48,681 bases of DNA, from contig JARGOF010000041.1 of the NCBI GenBank assembly GCA_029212415.1, positions 1 to 48,681 of the forward strand. Direction: 5' to 3'. The notes beneath the pieces were generated by a model that ran no database searches, was not told the DNA's origin, and saw only the letters and a program-made list of their open reading frames with translations. The position numbers and the translations under genes are program-made. Shown one piece after another: positions 33,052 through 44,229 of the stretch. This DNA comes from Rhizobiaceae bacterium. Lineage in GTDB: Bacteria > Pseudomonadota > Alphaproteobacteria > Rhizobiales > Rhizobiaceae. Position 1 is the first letter of the stretch; each line of letters opens with the position of its first letter.

Positions 33052-35250
33052 ATGGATGACACCGGCACAAAAGATTCTGCAGATCAAACGGAGGCGGTTG
33101 CGATTGCAACGGAGGCGCTGATGAACAGCCCCGAGCGCTTCATAAACCGTGAGTTCTCCTGGCTGCAATTCAATCGCCGTGTGCTTGAGGAAACGCAAAA
33201 CAGCGCGCATCCGCTGTTGGAGCGCGTCCGGTTCCTTTCGATTTCCGCAGCAAATCTCGATGAGTTTTTCATGGTCCGGGTGGCTGGCCTCGAGGGCCAG
33301 GTACGCGAGGGCATCGGCAGCCGTTCAGCCGATGGCCGTACACCGCTCAAACAACTCGAAGAAGCGCTCGAGGAGATTGGAAAGCTGCAACTGGAGCAGC
33401 AGGCCTCGCTTGCCGTTCTGCAGCAATATCTTGCTGATGAGGAAATTTACATTGTCCGGCCGGGCGATCTTGGCAAGGAAGATCTCGATTGGCTCAAGCA
33501 GGAGTTTCTGGATTCCATATTTCCCGTGCTGACACCTCTGTCGATCGATCCGGCGCATCCATTTCCGTTCATCCCCAATCTCGGATTTTCCATTGTCCTG
33601 AACCTCTACAGCAGCAAGATCAAGGAGCCGATGACCGCATTGCTGCGCCTGCCGGTGGCACTCAATCGCTTCATACGCCTGCCGGACAGCGGCAAGCAGG
33701 TGCGCTACATCACCCTGGAAGATGTGGTCAGCCAATTTATTGAAACACTGTTTCCCGGCTATAGCGTCAAAGGATCCGGCACCTTCCGGATCATCCGTGA
33801 CAGCGATATCGAGATCGAGGAAGAGGCCGAAGACCTGGTGCGGTTTTTCGAGCGCGCCTTGAAACGGCGGCGCAGGGGATCGGTCATTCGCATCGAATTT
33901 GATTCCGAAATGCCCAAGCCGCTGCGCCAGTTCGTCACCAAGGAACTCAATGTGGCTGATGATCGTGTTGCCGTCTTGCCCGGTCTTCTGGCGCTGGCAA
34001 CGATCTCCGAGATTGTCGATACACCGCGCGATGACCTCAAGTTCGAACCCTATAATGCCAGGTTCCCCGAAAGGGTTCGCGAACATGCCGGCGATTGTTT
34101 CGCCGCCATTCGCGAAAAGGACATCGTCATCCATCACCCCTACGAATCTTTTGATGTGGTGGTTCAGTTTCTTCTTCAGGCAGCGCGCGATCCCAATGTG
34201 CTTGCCATCAAGCAGACCTTGTACCGCACTTCAAATGATAGCCCGATTGTGCGGGCCCTCATTGATGCCGCCGAAGAGGGCAAATCGGTGACGGCGCTGG
34301 TGGAATTGCGTGCCCGGTTTGATGAGGAGGCCAACATACGCTGGGCCCGGGATCTGGAGCGCGCCGGTGTTCAGGTTGTCTTCGGCTTCATTGAGCTGAA
34401 GACCCACGCCAAGATGTCGCTGGTTGTGCGTCGCGAAGAGGGCAGGTTGGTCAGTTATTGCCACCTTGGTACGGGCAATTACCACCCGGTGACCGCCAAA
34501 ATCTATACGGATCTTTCGTTTTTTACCTGTGACGCCGTCATCGCCCATGATGTTGCACATGTGTTCAACTTCATCACAGGCTATGGTGAGCCAACAGAGG
34601 CCAAGAAGCTGGCTGTTTCGCCCCATAATCTGCGCTCCCGTCTGATTGGACATATCGAAGCAGAGATTGAATTTGCCAAACAGGGGCGTCCGGCAGCGAT
34701 CTGGATGAAACTGAATTCGCTGGTGGATCCGGAAACCATTGATGCCCTCTACAGGGCCAGCCAGGCAGGCGTCGAGATTGACCTGGTGGTGCGTGGCATC
34801 TGCTGCCTGCGCCCTCAGGTCGAAGGCCTGTCCGAGCACATACGGGTGAAATCAATCATTGGCCGTTTCCTGGAGCACAGCAGGATATTTTGCTTTGGCA
34901 ATGGCAGCGGTCTGCCCGGCAAGGAATCTCTGGTCTATATCGGCTCAGCCGATTTGATGCCGAGGAACCTCGACCGGCGGGTGGAAACACTTGTTCCTTT
35001 GACCAATCCGACTGTCAAGGAACAGGTGCAATCTCAGATTATGCTTGGCAATCTGATCGACAACCAGCAGAGTTACGAAATATTGCAGGACGGCACGTCC
35101 CACAGGATCAATGTGCGTGAAGGAGAAGAACCATTCAACGCCCAGCAATATTTCATGACCAATCCCAGTCTTTCCGGGCGTGGCGGTGCACTGGCTTCAA
35201 GTGCACCCAAGCTGATGGCAGGGCTGGTCTCCCAGAAAAGCAAATTTTAG
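33052..35250 (+). CDS. ppk: Polyphosphate kinase 1
   Basis: Ppk1 reversibly polymerises the gamma phosphate of ATP into polyphosphate. The 732-residue protein starts, after a charged leader, with [21 protein letters not shown]. The middle domain holds [17 protein letters not shown] and [10 protein letters not shown]. The autophosphorylated histidine is His452 in [14 protein letters not shown], and [20 protein letters not shown] follows. The C-terminal domain includes [21 protein letters not shown] and [13 protein letters not shown]. The ATG at 33052 is chosen; a TTG two codons upstream is also in frame. It is followed by ppx after 195 bp, so synthesis and breakdown enzymes sit together. Confidence 0.97.
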   Translation: MDDTGTKDSADQTEAVAIATEALMNSPERFINREFSWLQFNRRVLEETQNSAHPLLERVRFLSISAANLDEFFMVRVAGLEGQVREGIGSRSADGRTPLKQLEEALEEIGKLQLEQQASLAVLQQYLADEEIYIVRPGDLGKEDLDWLKQEFLDSIFPVLTPLSIDPAHPFPFIPNLGFSIVLNLYSSKIKEPMTALLRLPVALNRFIRLPDSGKQVRYITLEDVVSQFIETLFPGYSVKGSGTFRIIRDSDIEIEEEAEDLVRFFERALKRRRRGSVIRIEFDSEMPKPLRQFVTKELNVADDRVAVLPGLLALATISEIVDTPRDDLKFEPYNARFPERVREHAGDCFAAIREKDIVIHHPYESFDVVVQFLLQAARDPNVLAIKQTLYRTSNDSPIVRALIDAAEEGKSVTALVELRARFDEEANIRWARDLERAGVQVVFGFIELKTHAKMSLVVRREEGRLVSYCHLGTGNYHPVTAKIYTDLSFFTCDAVIAHDVAHVFNFITGYGEPTEAKKLAVSPHNLRSRLIGHIEAEIEFAKQGRPAAIWMKLNSLVDPETIDALYRASQAGVEIDLVVRGICCLRPQVEGLSEHIRVKSIIGRFLEHSRIFCFGNGSGLPGKESLVYIGSADLMPRNLDRRVETLVPLTNPTVKEQVQSQIMLGNLIDNQQSYEILQDGTSHRINVREGEEPFNAQQYFMTNPSLSGRGGALASSAPKLMAGLVSQKSKF

Positions 35251-35445
35251 TGGGGTGAATTTGACGTTCTGATAGTACAGTCGCAGCGCTGCACCGGAAC
35301 AACGAATCTGTAAACCACGCAGGCATCCAAGGGTTGCCGGATTTCGGTTAGACAATTAGGTTCACTTTTGAGGTTTTGCGGGGGCGACAAACTTGCCATG
35401 CAGAACACTTGCCAACGGCCACACCGAGCGAAGAAGTAATACTGT

Positions 35446-36963
35446 ATGGTTGAATCTGAAGCCCAGGGCCGTTTGCCCGGCATTGCACCTGTATCCGTCA
35501 TCGATATTGGTTCGAACTCTGTGCGTCTGGTCATCTATGAGGGGCTGAACCGCATGCCGGCGGTTCTGTTCAACGAAAAGGTGCTTTGCGGCCTCGGCAA
35601 GGGCATCGCAGCGACAGGCATGCTGGACAGCGAGGGCGTGGACCGCGCGCTTCACGCATTGAAGCGTTTTGCCGCACTCTCCCGGCAGGCCAGAGCAACC
35701 AATATCTATATTCTGGCAACGGCCGCAGCGCGGGAAGCAACCAACGGGCCTGACTTCATTCATCGCGCGGAAGCGGTGCTTGATCACGAGATCCGTGTCT
35801 TGAGCGGCGCCGAAGAAGCCTATTTCTCTGCGCTCGGAATTGTCAGCGGATTTTCAGATACGGATGGCATTGTCGGCGATCTGGGCGGGGGCTCGCTCGA
35901 ACTTGTCGATATCGTCGGTGTTTCGGTTGGCGATGGCATAACCCTGCCGATCGGCGGCCTGCGGCTATCGGATGCAGCCGAGGGCTCCATAGACAAGGCG
36001 CAGAAGATCGTCGCTGCGAGCATTGCTTCAGCCACATTGCTGGAGAAGGGTCGCGGTCGCACATTCTATGCTGTCGGTGGAACCTGGCGAAACCTTGCCA
36101 AACTGCACATGGAGGCGACGGACTATCCCTTGCACATGACGCAGGGCTACGAAATTGCTACGGACAAGGCGATCGCCTTCCTTGCAAAGGTTGAAAAGGA
36201 CGGCACTGCCAAAAGCAAGGCAATGCGTGCTGTCTCACGCAATCGCCGCAATCTTCTGCCTTTCGGTGCTGTTGCCATGCGCAAGATCCTCGAGGTGATG
36301 AAGCCGAGGTCCGTTGTGTTCTCAGCCCTGGGGGTGCGCGAAGGATTCCTTTATTCCCTGCTTGATGAAACCGAAAAAGCCCTCGATCCCCTGGTCAGTG
36401 CGGCCGATGAACTGGCCATATTGCGTGCCCGCTCTCCTGAACATGCCCGTGAACTGGCTGATTGGACCGGACGGGCATTCAAGGCATTTGGCATCGAGGA
36501 AACCGTTGAGGAGGAACGCTATCGCCGGGCGGCCTGTTTGCTTGCCGATATCAGCTGGCGCGCCCATCCCGACTATCGCGGACCACAATCGCTCAACCTG
36601 ATATCAAACGGCACATTCGCCGGCATCACCCATGCGGGGCGTGCCTATATTGCGCTGGCAAATTATTATCGTTTTGAAGGTCTGCGCGGCGACGGTCTGA
36701 GTGATTCCATCGCCGTCATCGCCACTGAAAGGTTCCAGCAATTTGCAAAATTGCTTGGCGGACTTTTCAGAGTTGGCTATCTGTTTTCCGCCTCGATGCC
36801 CGGTGTCATGCCGTCGCTGTTTTTTGTCCCTGACGGAGAGGACTCACTGGTCCTGAGAGTTCCTGAACAATTCGAAGCATTCGATGGTGAAAGACTGGAC
36901 GCACGGTTGCAACAGCTTGCCCGCCTGACAGGCAAAAAGCTGCACTTCAGTTACGAACACTGA
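35446..36963 (+). CDS. ppx: Exopolyphosphatase (Ppx/GppA family)
   Basis: Ppx removes terminal phosphates from polyphosphate; GppA relatives also hydrolyse pppGpp. The 505-residue protein has the sugar-kinase/actin-like fold with phosphate loop 1 VIDIGSNSVRLVIYE at about 18-32, catalytic-region ILSGAEEAYFSALG-like segment (LSGAEEAYF, Glu near residue 123) and phosphate loop 2 IVGDLGGGSLELV near residue 143. The helical C-terminal domain from about residue 320 includes HPDYRG and HAGRAYIALANYYRFEG. Which of polyphosphate or pppGpp is preferred cannot be told; adjacency to ppk supports polyphosphate. It converges on rnd. Confidence 0.94.
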   Translation: MVESEAQGRLPGIAPVSVIDIGSNSVRLVIYEGLNRMPAVLFNEKVLCGLGKGIAATGMLDSEGVDRALHALKRFAALSRQARATNIYILATAAAREATNGPDFIHRAEAVLDHEIRVLSGAEEAYFSALGIVSGFSDTDGIVGDLGGGSLELVDIVGVSVGDGITLPIGGLRLSDAAEGSIDKAQKIVAASIASATLLEKGRGRTFYAVGGTWRNLAKLHMEATDYPLHMTQGYEIATDKAIAFLAKVEKDGTAKSKAMRAVSRNRRNLLPFGAVAMRKILEVMKPRSVVFSALGVREGFLYSLLDETEKALDPLVSAADELAILRARSPEHARELADWTGRAFKAFGIEETVEEERYRRAACLLADISWRAHPDYRGPQSLNLISNGTFAGITHAGRAYIALANYYRFEGLRGDGLSDSIAVIATERFQQFAKLLGGLFRVGYLFSASMPGVMPSLFFVPDGEDSLVLRVPEQFEAFDGERLDARLQQLARLTGKKLHFSYEH

Positions 36964-37037
36964 TTATCAGGAACCCAAGTTGAAGTAAGCCAGCGCTTTA
37001 ATACATCGCCATAAGGCGCTGATTGGAATCAATGATT

Positions 37038-38219
37038 CTACGAATCTGACGCGTCTGGAGTTTCTTGCGGACAGTCAACAACCTCGACCTTGCGGTCGAT
37101 AAAACGCAATGCGACTTCGCCGCGCAACAATTTCAGTGCCTTTTCGCCAAACACGTCGCGGCGCCAGCCCGACAATGCACCGACGGATGCCGCTTCACCT
37201 TCCGCTGCGATGCGATCCAGATCGTCACTATTGGCGATGACCTTTGGCGCAACACCGAATTCTTCCGTTGTCATCTTCAACAGGACCTTGAGCAATTCAC
37301 TGGCGGCTGCAGCACCTTGCGGGGCTTGCGCAACACGTTCCAGGCGCGGCATTTCATCCCTTGGCAGTGCCAGGGCCTCATTAACCGCATCAATCAACGG
37401 AGCACCCGATTGTGACCGCTCCCAACCCCTTGGTATGGTGCGCAGGCGGCCCAGAGCTTCAATGTCGCGCGGCTGTTGCTGGGCAATTTCATATATAGCA
37501 TCATCCTTGATGACACGCCCGCGCGGCACATTGCGTGCACGCGCCTCGCGTTCTCGCCAGGCGGCGACATGTTTCATGACGGCCAGTTCAGGCGGTTTTC
37601 TCAGCCGCATGCGCAATCGTTTCCAGGCATCATCGGGATGCAGGTCATAGGTGGATTCAGATTCCAGAATGTCCATTTCCTCGCGAACCCAATGTTGCCG
37701 ATTCTCTTCCTCAAGGCTGTTTCTGAGATATTGATAGACATCACGCAGATGGGTCACATCGGCCAGAGCATAGGTCAGTTGCTTTTCGGATAGCGGACGC
37801 TGGCGCCAGTCGGTAAACCGCGACGTCTTGTCGATATGTTCACCGGTCGTCTTGTGGACAAGCTGGTCATAGGAAACGCTGTCACCGAAACCGCAGACCA
37901 TGGCGGCGACCTGCGTGTCAAAGATCGGATGGGGTATCAGGCCACCACGATGAAAAATGATCTCAATGTCCTGACGGGCCGCATGGAACACCTTTAATAC
38001 AGACGTATCGGCCATCAGCTCGAAAAACGGATCGAGGTCAATGCCCTTGGCCAGCGGGTCGACGATAATTGCCAGATCAGGCGTTGCCATCTGTATCAGG
38101 CAAAGCTCAGGCCAAAATGTCGTTTCGCGAATGAATTCCGTATCAATTGTAAGAAAATCGGACTTGGCGAGTGTGTTGCAGGCTGCTTTCAGGGCAGCTG
38201 TGGTACTGATGATATCCAT
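37038..38219 (-). CDS. rnd: Ribonuclease D
   Basis: RNase D is a 3'-5' exoribonuclease that trims tRNA and other stable RNA ends. The 393-residue protein has the DEDDy nuclease domain: [22 protein letters not shown] (motif I) at about 22-43, [12 protein letters not shown] (motif II) and [17 protein letters not shown] (motif III with Tyr and Asp). An HRDC domain follows at about 210-290 ([21 protein letters not shown]), and a less conserved C-terminal segment ends acidic and Ser-rich. It converges on ppx (74 bp apart) and is divergent from aspS. Confidence 0.95.
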   Translation of the reverse strand: MDIISTTAALKAACNTLAKSDFLTIDTEFIRETTFWPELCLIQMATPDLAIIVDPLAKGIDLDPFFELMADTSVLKVFHAARQDIEIIFHRGGLIPHPIFDTQVAAMVCGFGDSVSYDQLVHKTTGEHIDKTSRFTDWRQRPLSEKQLTYALADVTHLRDVYQYLRNSLEEENRQHWVREEMDILESESTYDLHPDDAWKRLRMRLRKPPELAVMKHVAAWREREARARNVPRGRVIKDDAIYEIAQQQPRDIEALGRLRTIPRGWERSQSGAPLIDAVNEALALPRDEMPRLERVAQAPQGAAAASELLKVLLKMTTEEFGVAPKVIANSDDLDRIAAEGEAASVGALSGWRRDVFGEKALKLLRGEVALRFIDRKVEVVDCPQETPDASDS

Positions 38220-38577
38220 AGAATCTCTTTACCGAATTATCCGCGCTCTGTCTTCCATTTACTGTCGGACAGCGGAAACTCAGACAGTGGAAAAGTGTCT
38301 ACACCCAAATTGTCGCTCAGGGCAAATGGACAGGGGCGAAGAGGTTCAGTGTCAAAACGGGTCGCAGATCACCGCCCATGCAGTTGAATACCGTCCCTGG
38401 AATCGGGGAGGGGCCCTGCAGATTGTACCTTTGAACCGGTTGCAACTGCGCTGCAAATTGATCTGGAAGCTTGACAAACCATGCAGGCCATGCGCTTGTC
38501 CGCGCGGCTTTCATAATGGCACAGAACTGAACCGGCCACGTGTCATTTCAAACCCAAAAGACGATCAGGAACGACCG
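38220..38577. other. 358-bp gap between divergent rnd and aspS
   Basis: No gene was recognised here, although the aspS reading frame stays open through it. A consensus -35 hexamer TTGACA (38471-38476) faces aspS; the hexamer 17 bp downstream, GCTTGT, is a poor -10, so the promoter call is weak. Near rnd there is an 11-bp perfect dyad, CTGTC-G-GACAG (38262-38272), with a further GACAG at 38283-38287; it could be an operator for rnd. No riboswitch or T-box was recognised. Confidence 0.35.
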
Positions 38578-40368
38578 ATGCATCGCTATCGCAGCCATAA
38601 CTGCGCCGCCCTCCGAAAATCCGATGTTGGCACCAATGTCAGGCTCTCTGGCTGGGTTCACCGTGTACGCGACCATGGAGGGCTGCTGTTCATAGACATG
38701 CGTGACCACTATGGCATGACCCAGATTGTCGCGGATCCGGATTCCGCGGCCTTCAAAATTGCCGAGACAGTCCGTGGCGAATGGGTCATTTGCGTGGACG
38801 GTGAGGTCAAGGCGCGCTCTGATGATACCATCAATGCCGCCCTGCCGACCGGCGAGGTGGAGATTTACGCCCGTAATATCGAGGTGCTGTCTGCTGCCAA
38901 GGAATTGCCCTTGCCAGTCTTCGGCGAGCCCGATTATCCAGAGGACGTGCGCCTCAAGTACCGCTTTCTCGATCTGCGGCGCGAAACGCTTCATCGCAAT
39001 ATTGTCCGCCGCACGGAAATCATCGCGACCGTACGCAACCTCATGGGTGGTGTTGGCTTTACCGAGTTTTCCACGCCGATCCTGACAGCATCCTCTCCGG
39101 AAGGCGCGCGCGACTTCCTGGTGCCCAGCAGAATTCACAATGGCATGTTCTACGCCCTGCCGCAGGCACCTCAGCAATACAAACAATTGATAATGGCATC
39201 GGGCTTTGATCGCTATTTCCAGATCGCGCCCTGTTTCAGGGATGAAGACCCGCGTGCCGATCGGCTGCCCGGTGAATTCTATCAGCTCGACCTGGAAATG
39301 AGCTTTGTCGAACAGGAAGATGTTCTGCAAACGATCGAACCGGTGATCGGCGATGTGTTCAGGAAATTTGCCGAGGGCAAACCTGTCTCCGACACATTTC
39401 CGCGCATTGCCTATGCCGATGCAATCAGAAAATACGGGTCAGACAAACCGGACCTGCGCAACCCCATCGAAATGGAAGCGGTCACCGAACATTTTGCCGG
39501 TTCCGGCTTCAAGGTCTTTGCGGGCATGATTGCCAATGATCCAAAGGTCGAAGTCTGGGCCATTCCGGCAAAGACCGGCGGCAGCCGTGCATTTTGTGAT
39601 CGCATGAATTCCTGGGCACAGGGACAGGGCCAGCCGGGCCTTGGCTATATTTTCTGGCGTGAAGAGGACGGTGGTGTCGCCGGGGCCGGGCCGCTGGCCA
39701 AGAATATCGGTCCTGAACGCACAGAAGCCATCCGCACGCAGCTTGGCCTTGCAGCCGGTGATGCCTGTTTCTTTGTGGCCGGTCTTCCGGAGAAATTCTC
39801 CGGGTTTGCCGGTGACGCGCGCACCCGCGTTGGCACAGAGCTTGGGCTGGTGGACACAGACCGTTTTGAATTCTGCTGGATTGTGGATTTCCCATTCTAT
39901 GAATGGAATGACGACGAAGACAAACTCGACTTCTCGCACAATCCGTTTTCCATGCCGCAGGGCGGGATGGACGTGCTTGAAAACGGCGACCCGCTTGCCA
40001 TCAAAGCCTATCAGTATGACCTGGTGTGCAACGGCTTCGAAATCGCTTCCGGCGGCATTCGCAACCATATTCCCGAGCTGATGGTCAAGGCTTTCGGTCT
40101 TGTCGGACTGGATGAGACCATTGTTGAAGAACGTTTTGGCGGTCTTTATCGGGCATTCCAGTATGGCGCACCTCCGCATGGCGGACTTGGTGCTGGTCTC
40201 GACCGCATTGTCATGCTGCTTGTAGGGGCAAAAAACCTGCGTGAAGTGACGATGTTCCCGATGAACCAGCAGGCACAGGATCTGCTGATGGGAGCTCCAG
40301 GATATGCAGAACCTGCGCAATTGCGCGATCTTGGCCTCAGGGTTCTTCCGACCAAAAAGGAAGAATAA
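38578..40368 (+). CDS. aspS: Aspartate-tRNA ligase
   Basis: AspRS charges tRNA(Asp), and in many alphaproteobacteria also tRNA(Asn) for later amidation. The 596-residue protein has an N-terminal OB-fold anticodon domain ([23 protein letters not shown]), class II motif 1 [10 protein letters not shown]-like [16 protein letters not shown], motif 2 in [21 protein letters not shown], the bacterial GAD insertion at about 290-410 and motif 3 [18 protein letters not shown]. Length fits bacterial-type AspRS. The Met at 38578 follows AGGA; the frame is open 537 bp upstream across the gap and antisense to rnd, which is not coding. Specificity for Asp alone or Asp plus Asn was not determined. Confidence 0.97.
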   Translation: MHRYRSHNCAALRKSDVGTNVRLSGWVHRVRDHGGLLFIDMRDHYGMTQIVADPDSAAFKIAETVRGEWVICVDGEVKARSDDTINAALPTGEVEIYARNIEVLSAAKELPLPVFGEPDYPEDVRLKYRFLDLRRETLHRNIVRRTEIIATVRNLMGGVGFTEFSTPILTASSPEGARDFLVPSRIHNGMFYALPQAPQQYKQLIMASGFDRYFQIAPCFRDEDPRADRLPGEFYQLDLEMSFVEQEDVLQTIEPVIGDVFRKFAEGKPVSDTFPRIAYADAIRKYGSDKPDLRNPIEMEAVTEHFAGSGFKVFAGMIANDPKVEVWAIPAKTGGSRAFCDRMNSWAQGQGQPGLGYIFWREEDGGVAGAGPLAKNIGPERTEAIRTQLGLAAGDACFFVAGLPEKFSGFAGDARTRVGTELGLVDTDRFEFCWIVDFPFYEWNDDEDKLDFSHNPFSMPQGGMDVLENGDPLAIKAYQYDLVCNGFEIASGGIRNHIPELMVKAFGLVGLDETIVEERFGGLYRAFQYGAPPHGGLGAGLDRIVMLLVGAKNLREVTMFPMNQQAQDLLMGAPGYAEPAQLRDLGLRVLPTKKEE

Positions 40369-40396
40369 AGCGCGTCGAGCCTTTTCGCGCGCCCTG

Positions 40397-40427
40397 AAAA
40401 CCCGCCACGTGGCGGGTTTTCTGCTTT
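40397..40427. terminator. Bidirectional terminator, 24-bp perfect palindrome
   Basis: AAAACCCGCCAC (40397-40408) followed immediately by its exact complement GTGGCGGGTTTT (40409-40420) forms a GC-rich stem with A and T runs at the ends; CTGCTTTT follows. It lies 28 bp after the aspS stop and 36 bp beyond the end of the converging gene, so it can terminate both transcripts. Confidence 0.9.
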
Positions 40428-40456
40428 TGGCGCTCTACCCGGTCTTCTCGACGCTT

Positions 40457-41668
40457 TTACTGTTCTCCGGCCGTGACCGTGACATTCAGGATGTCCGGAA
40501 GCGTCTGCGGCGCGGTCATGGCCGATCCCGCGACGGCGGCAAAGGGCAGCGGGGTGTCCGGCTTCGCACTGATTTCGATGCTTTCGGGACTGTCCAGAAA
40601 AGCGCCGACAGCAGACGTCACACGCTGCTGAAATTCCGGGTTTTGCAGGCGGAGCAGGGCGAATGGCAGCATGCCCTTCAGCCCCTGGACCGTCAATTCG
40701 CGGGTGGTTCCCCTCTGGGCGGCGAGGAAATCGAGGACCTTGTTCGTCAGCGACGCATCCTCGAAACGCAGCGACAGGTTCTGGAAATTAAGTTGCTGCA
40801 TCAAGCCCATCGTGGCGAGCATAAGGGCCTGATCCGCTTGCGGATCATTTTTCGCGGTCTCGGCGTTCTGCGCAACTTGTTTGCTCATTTTCTGCATACC
40901 GTCCAGAACATCGAGCGTATACCCGGTGACGGAGAATTTCGTCTCCAGTCGTCCGACATCGTCCAGTGTCAATGCAGCTTCCGAAAGGCTGAATTCGCCC
41001 GTCTGCGCATTCCAGTGACCGGCGATTGAAGCATTGCCCCTGAATTTCTCGTAGCCGAGGAGGGTAAGCGTCTGCGCGAAATCGGCATTTTCCAACTGCG
41101 CCGGATCCACTTCCAATCCGTCGAGCTGGAGGTCGAAATCATAGTTCTGAGCACTCGAATCAAGGACGTTGGTTGACCGGCTGGACGACAGTCGGAAAAA
41201 CTCGGCTCCATCGAATTGAACGGTCAGGGGACCTGTGGTGGCCGTATTGAAAAACAACGTTTTGTCGAACGTTTTCATGTCCACGCTGCCTGGTATCCGC
41301 AAGTCGGTGATCACAAGGTCGGCGAGCGTGATGCGTACTTTTCCAAAGGGAAACTCGAAACTGTCCCGGGTCACGGACGCGACCTTGAACCCGCCTGAAC
41401 CATCTTCCCTGACACCCTCGAATACGATGTCTCCGACTTCCAGATCCTCCCATTCACTGGGAATATCGAAAGCCATTCCCTCGATGGTTACCCGATCCCC
41501 CTGCGCGGTCACTTTGCTGTAGTGCACGGTGGTGCCCTGAGCCGAATAAGCGGCAATCAGCTTGCCGGCAAAATCTTCCGCGTCGAGAGCGAGCGCCAAA
41601 TGCGTTGAGGCCATGAGGGCAAGGGCGGCTCCCATGGCTGTTCTTGCGTGTCGGATGGGCATATTCAT
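40457..41668 (-). CDS. Exported protein of unknown function, 403 residues
   Basis: The protein has a signal peptide (MNMPIRHARTAMGAALALMASTHLALA, cleavage near residue 27) and no other clear membrane segment, so it is probably periplasmic or surface-attached. The body alternates beta-type stretches with charged turns (VTIEGMAFDIPSEWEDLEVGDIVFEGV, LTVQFDGAEFFRL, RLETKFSVTGYTLDVLDGM), suggesting a repetitive beta-rich fold. A helical part around residues 255-300 is rich in Gln, Met and Ala. I do not recognise the family with certainty; it has the general look of conserved Rhizobiales exported proteins. It is divergent from parC across 270 bp and converges on aspS at a shared terminator. Confidence 0.85.
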   Translation of the reverse strand: MNMPIRHARTAMGAALALMASTHLALALDAEDFAGKLIAAYSAQGTTVHYSKVTAQGDRVTIEGMAFDIPSEWEDLEVGDIVFEGVREDGSGGFKVASVTRDSFEFPFGKVRITLADLVITDLRIPGSVDMKTFDKTLFFNTATTGPLTVQFDGAEFFRLSSSRSTNVLDSSAQNYDFDLQLDGLEVDPAQLENADFAQTLTLLGYEKFRGNASIAGHWNAQTGEFSLSEAALTLDDVGRLETKFSVTGYTLDVLDGMQKMSKQVAQNAETAKNDPQADQALMLATMGLMQQLNFQNLSLRFEDASLTNKVLDFLAAQRGTTRELTVQGLKGMLPFALLRLQNPEFQQRVTSAVGAFLDSPESIEISAKPDTPLPFAAVAGSAMTAPQTLPDILNVTVTAGEQ

Positions 41669-41938
41669 TCCTTCTGGATTTCAAATCAATTTCGCGCATC
41701 GCGCTGATATGCGGATTACCGTGCCGCTGAAAATTGTCCGGTTTATTTTTGTGGCCGGACAGAGCGATTTCTCCTCCGGCTCCGGGCTCAACGAGAACAC
41801 GATAGATTGTCCCGAGGCATTCAACAACATGGTTGCAATGAATAAACCTGCTGTTTTCGCGTGCATGGCCGATCATGCAGTCGTGTGTAACGTGTTTCGA
41901 GACTTGCCGCGAATCACTGCTTCGTTTAAGTCCGGCCC

Positions 41939-44191
41939 ATGGGAAAAAGCCTTGTGCCGCCGGGTGGCGGCGATGACAAATCAGAACCGGTCGACCTCAA
42001 GTCAGCGCTGGAAGAGCGCTATTTGGCCTATGCGCTGTCGACAATCATGCACCGTGCATTGCCGGATGTGCGCGACGGGTTGAAACCTGTCCACCGCCGC
42101 ATCGTCTATGCGATGAGCGATATGGGCCTGCGCTCCAATGGCGGCTTCAAGAAATCGGCCAAAATCGTCGGTGAAGTGATGGGCAATTTCCATCCGCACG
42201 GCGACCAGGCGATCTATGACGCTCTCGTCCGGCTTGCGCAGGATTTTGCGGTTCGTTACCCCTTGGTCAACGGCCAGGGCAATTTCGGCAATATCGATGG
42301 CGATAATGCTGCGGCCATGCGTTATACCGAGTCCAAGATGACTGCGGTCGCTGAATTGCTTCTGGAGGGCATCGAGCAGGATGCCGTTGATTTCAGAACA
42401 ACCTACGATGAGGACAGCACCGAGCCATCCGTTCTGCCCGGGGCGTTTCCAAACCTGTTGGCCAATGGTGCTACGGGCATTGCCGTGGGCATGGCAACGT
42501 CGATACCGCCGCACAATGCTGCAGAACTGTGCGATGCAGCCCTGCATCTCATCAAACATCCCGGCGCCAGCACCGAAAAGCTGATGGAATACATACCCGG
42601 ACCGGATTTTCCGACGGGCGGGGTGATCGTTGAGGGCAAGGAATCCATTCTTGATGCCTATAAAACCGGGCGCGGCGGCTTTCGTGTGCGCGCGCGATGG
42701 GAGCGCGAAGACTCCGGGCGCGGCGGCTATGTCATCGTTGTCACCGAAATTCCCTATCAGGTTCAAAAATCACGCCTCATCGAAAAGATTGCAGAACTGC
42801 TGATCGCCAGACGATTGCCTCTGCTGGATGATGTTCGCGATGAATCTGCTGAAGATATACGGCTTGTTCTCATTCCGAAAAACAGGACGGTCGATCCCAC
42901 CATCCTGATGGAATCATTGTTCAAACTGACCGATCTTGAATCGCGCATATCGCTCAATCTCAATGTGCTCTCCAAGGGTCGCGTGCCCAAGGTCATGACC
43001 CTCTCGCAGGTGCTGCTTGAATGGCTGGAGCATCGTCAGGACGTTTTGCAACGTCGTTCGAGACATCGGCTGGCGGCGATCGAAAAACGTTTGGAGATCC
43101 TTGGTGGTTATCTGATCGCCTTTTTGAACATTGACGAGGTTATCCGGATCATCCGTGAAGAGGATGAACCCAAGGCCGAATTGATGCGTCACTTCAAGCT
43201 GACCGATCTGCAGGCCGAATCCGTTCTGAATCTGCGATTGAGATCTCTTCGCAAACTGGAAGAGATCGAAATCCGTACGGAATTTGATAGTCTCACGGTC
43301 GAAAAAGGCGAAATCGAAAGTCTCCTTGCATCGGACGAAAAACAATGGGCGATGATTTCCTGGGAAATAAAGGAAGTCAAAAAACGCTTTGGCAAGGATA
43401 CTGAAATCGGCAAACGCCGTTCAACCTTCTCCGATGCGCCAGACACGGATTTTGAAGCGATCCAGCAAGCGATGATCGAAAAAGAGCCGGTCACGGTTGT
43501 CGTCTCGCAGAAAGGCTGGATTCGCACGTTGAAGGGCCATCTGACGGACTATTCCAGTCTGGTCTTCAAGGAAGGCGACGAGCTGAAATTCGCCTTTCCA
43601 GCCTCCACGACGGACAAGATCATTCTATTTACCACCGGCGGCAAATTTTACACCCTCGGCTGTGATCGTCTGCCAGGCGGACGCGGCCATGGTGAACCGG
43701 TGCGGATCATGATCGATATGGACAATGATCAGGATATTGTCCTGGCCTTCGTCCATGACCCGGCGTCCAAACTGCTGCTGGCCTCGACCGCCGGCAATGG
43801 ATTTGTCATTCCGCAAAAGGACATCACTGCAAATACCCGCAAAGGCAGGCAGGTGATGAATGTCACATTGCCGGTTGAAGCCAGATTTTGTGTGCCGGTA
43901 AGCGGCGATTCCGTTGCAATTGTTGGTGAAAACCGCAAGCTTCTTATCTTCCCCCTTCAGGACCTTCCCGAAATGGGCCGTGGCAAGGGTGTGCGGTTGC
44001 AGCGCTACAAGGATGGCGGTATTGCCGATATCAAGACCTTCGCAATCGATGAGGGGCTGACCTGGCAGGATTCAGCGGGCCGAAACCATACAAAAACCCG
44101 CCAGGAATTGATGGAATGGATTGGCGAGCGCGCACAGGCCGGCCGCACCGTTCCCAAAGGCTTTCCCCGTTCCGGCCGCTTCACCGGGTAG
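41939..44191 (+). CDS. parC: DNA topoisomerase IV subunit A
   Basis: ParC with ParE decatenates daughter chromosomes. The 750-residue protein has [21 protein letters not shown], the quinolone-region segment [15 protein letters not shown] at about 84-98 and the DNA-cleaving Tyr129 in [11 protein letters not shown]. After the coiled-coil region come only a few degenerate beta-pinwheel blades ([42 protein letters not shown]), which favours ParC over GyrA. At the E. coli ParC Ser80 position there is Gln90, and Asp94 stands at the Glu84 position. The Met at 41939 lacks a strong ribosome-binding site. The 270 bp upstream holds no recognised element. Confidence 0.96.
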   Translation: MGKSLVPPGGGDDKSEPVDLKSALEERYLAYALSTIMHRALPDVRDGLKPVHRRIVYAMSDMGLRSNGGFKKSAKIVGEVMGNFHPHGDQAIYDALVRLAQDFAVRYPLVNGQGNFGNIDGDNAAAMRYTESKMTAVAELLLEGIEQDAVDFRTTYDEDSTEPSVLPGAFPNLLANGATGIAVGMATSIPPHNAAELCDAALHLIKHPGASTEKLMEYIPGPDFPTGGVIVEGKESILDAYKTGRGGFRVRARWEREDSGRGGYVIVVTEIPYQVQKSRLIEKIAELLIARRLPLLDDVRDESAEDIRLVLIPKNRTVDPTILMESLFKLTDLESRISLNLNVLSKGRVPKVMTLSQVLLEWLEHRQDVLQRRSRHRLAAIEKRLEILGGYLIAFLNIDEVIRIIREEDEPKAELMRHFKLTDLQAESVLNLRLRSLRKLEEIEIRTEFDSLTVEKGEIESLLASDEKQWAMISWEIKEVKKRFGKDTEIGKRRSTFSDAPDTDFEAIQQAMIEKEPVTVVVSQKGWIRTLKGHLTDYSSLVFKEGDELKFAFPASTTDKIILFTTGGKFYTLGCDRLPGGRGHGEPVRIMIDMDNDQDIVLAFVHDPASKLLLASTAGNGFVIPQKDITANTRKGRQVMNVTLPVEARFCVPVSGDSVAIVGENRKLLIFPLQDLPEMGRGKGVRLQRYKDGGIADIKTFAIDEGLTWQDSAGRNHTKTRQELMEWIGERAQAGRTVPKGFPRSGRFTG

Positions 44192-44229
44192 TGCTGTGCA
44201 CCAGTCGGTCATGCATCGCACTTGAGGTG

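Noticed and set aside
36990-37016. Terminator between ppx and rnd (CAGCGC...GCGCTG)
   Set aside because: The stem is only 6 bp with a long loop and no U tract on either strand.
38041-38577. 179-codon open extension upstream of aspS in the same frame
   Set aside because: It runs antisense to the end of rnd and through the promoter gap; AspRS homologs begin MHRYRSH at 38578 with AGGA upstream.
39439-40320. 293-codon antisense frame inside aspS
   Set aside because: Antisense shadow of a strongly conserved gene.
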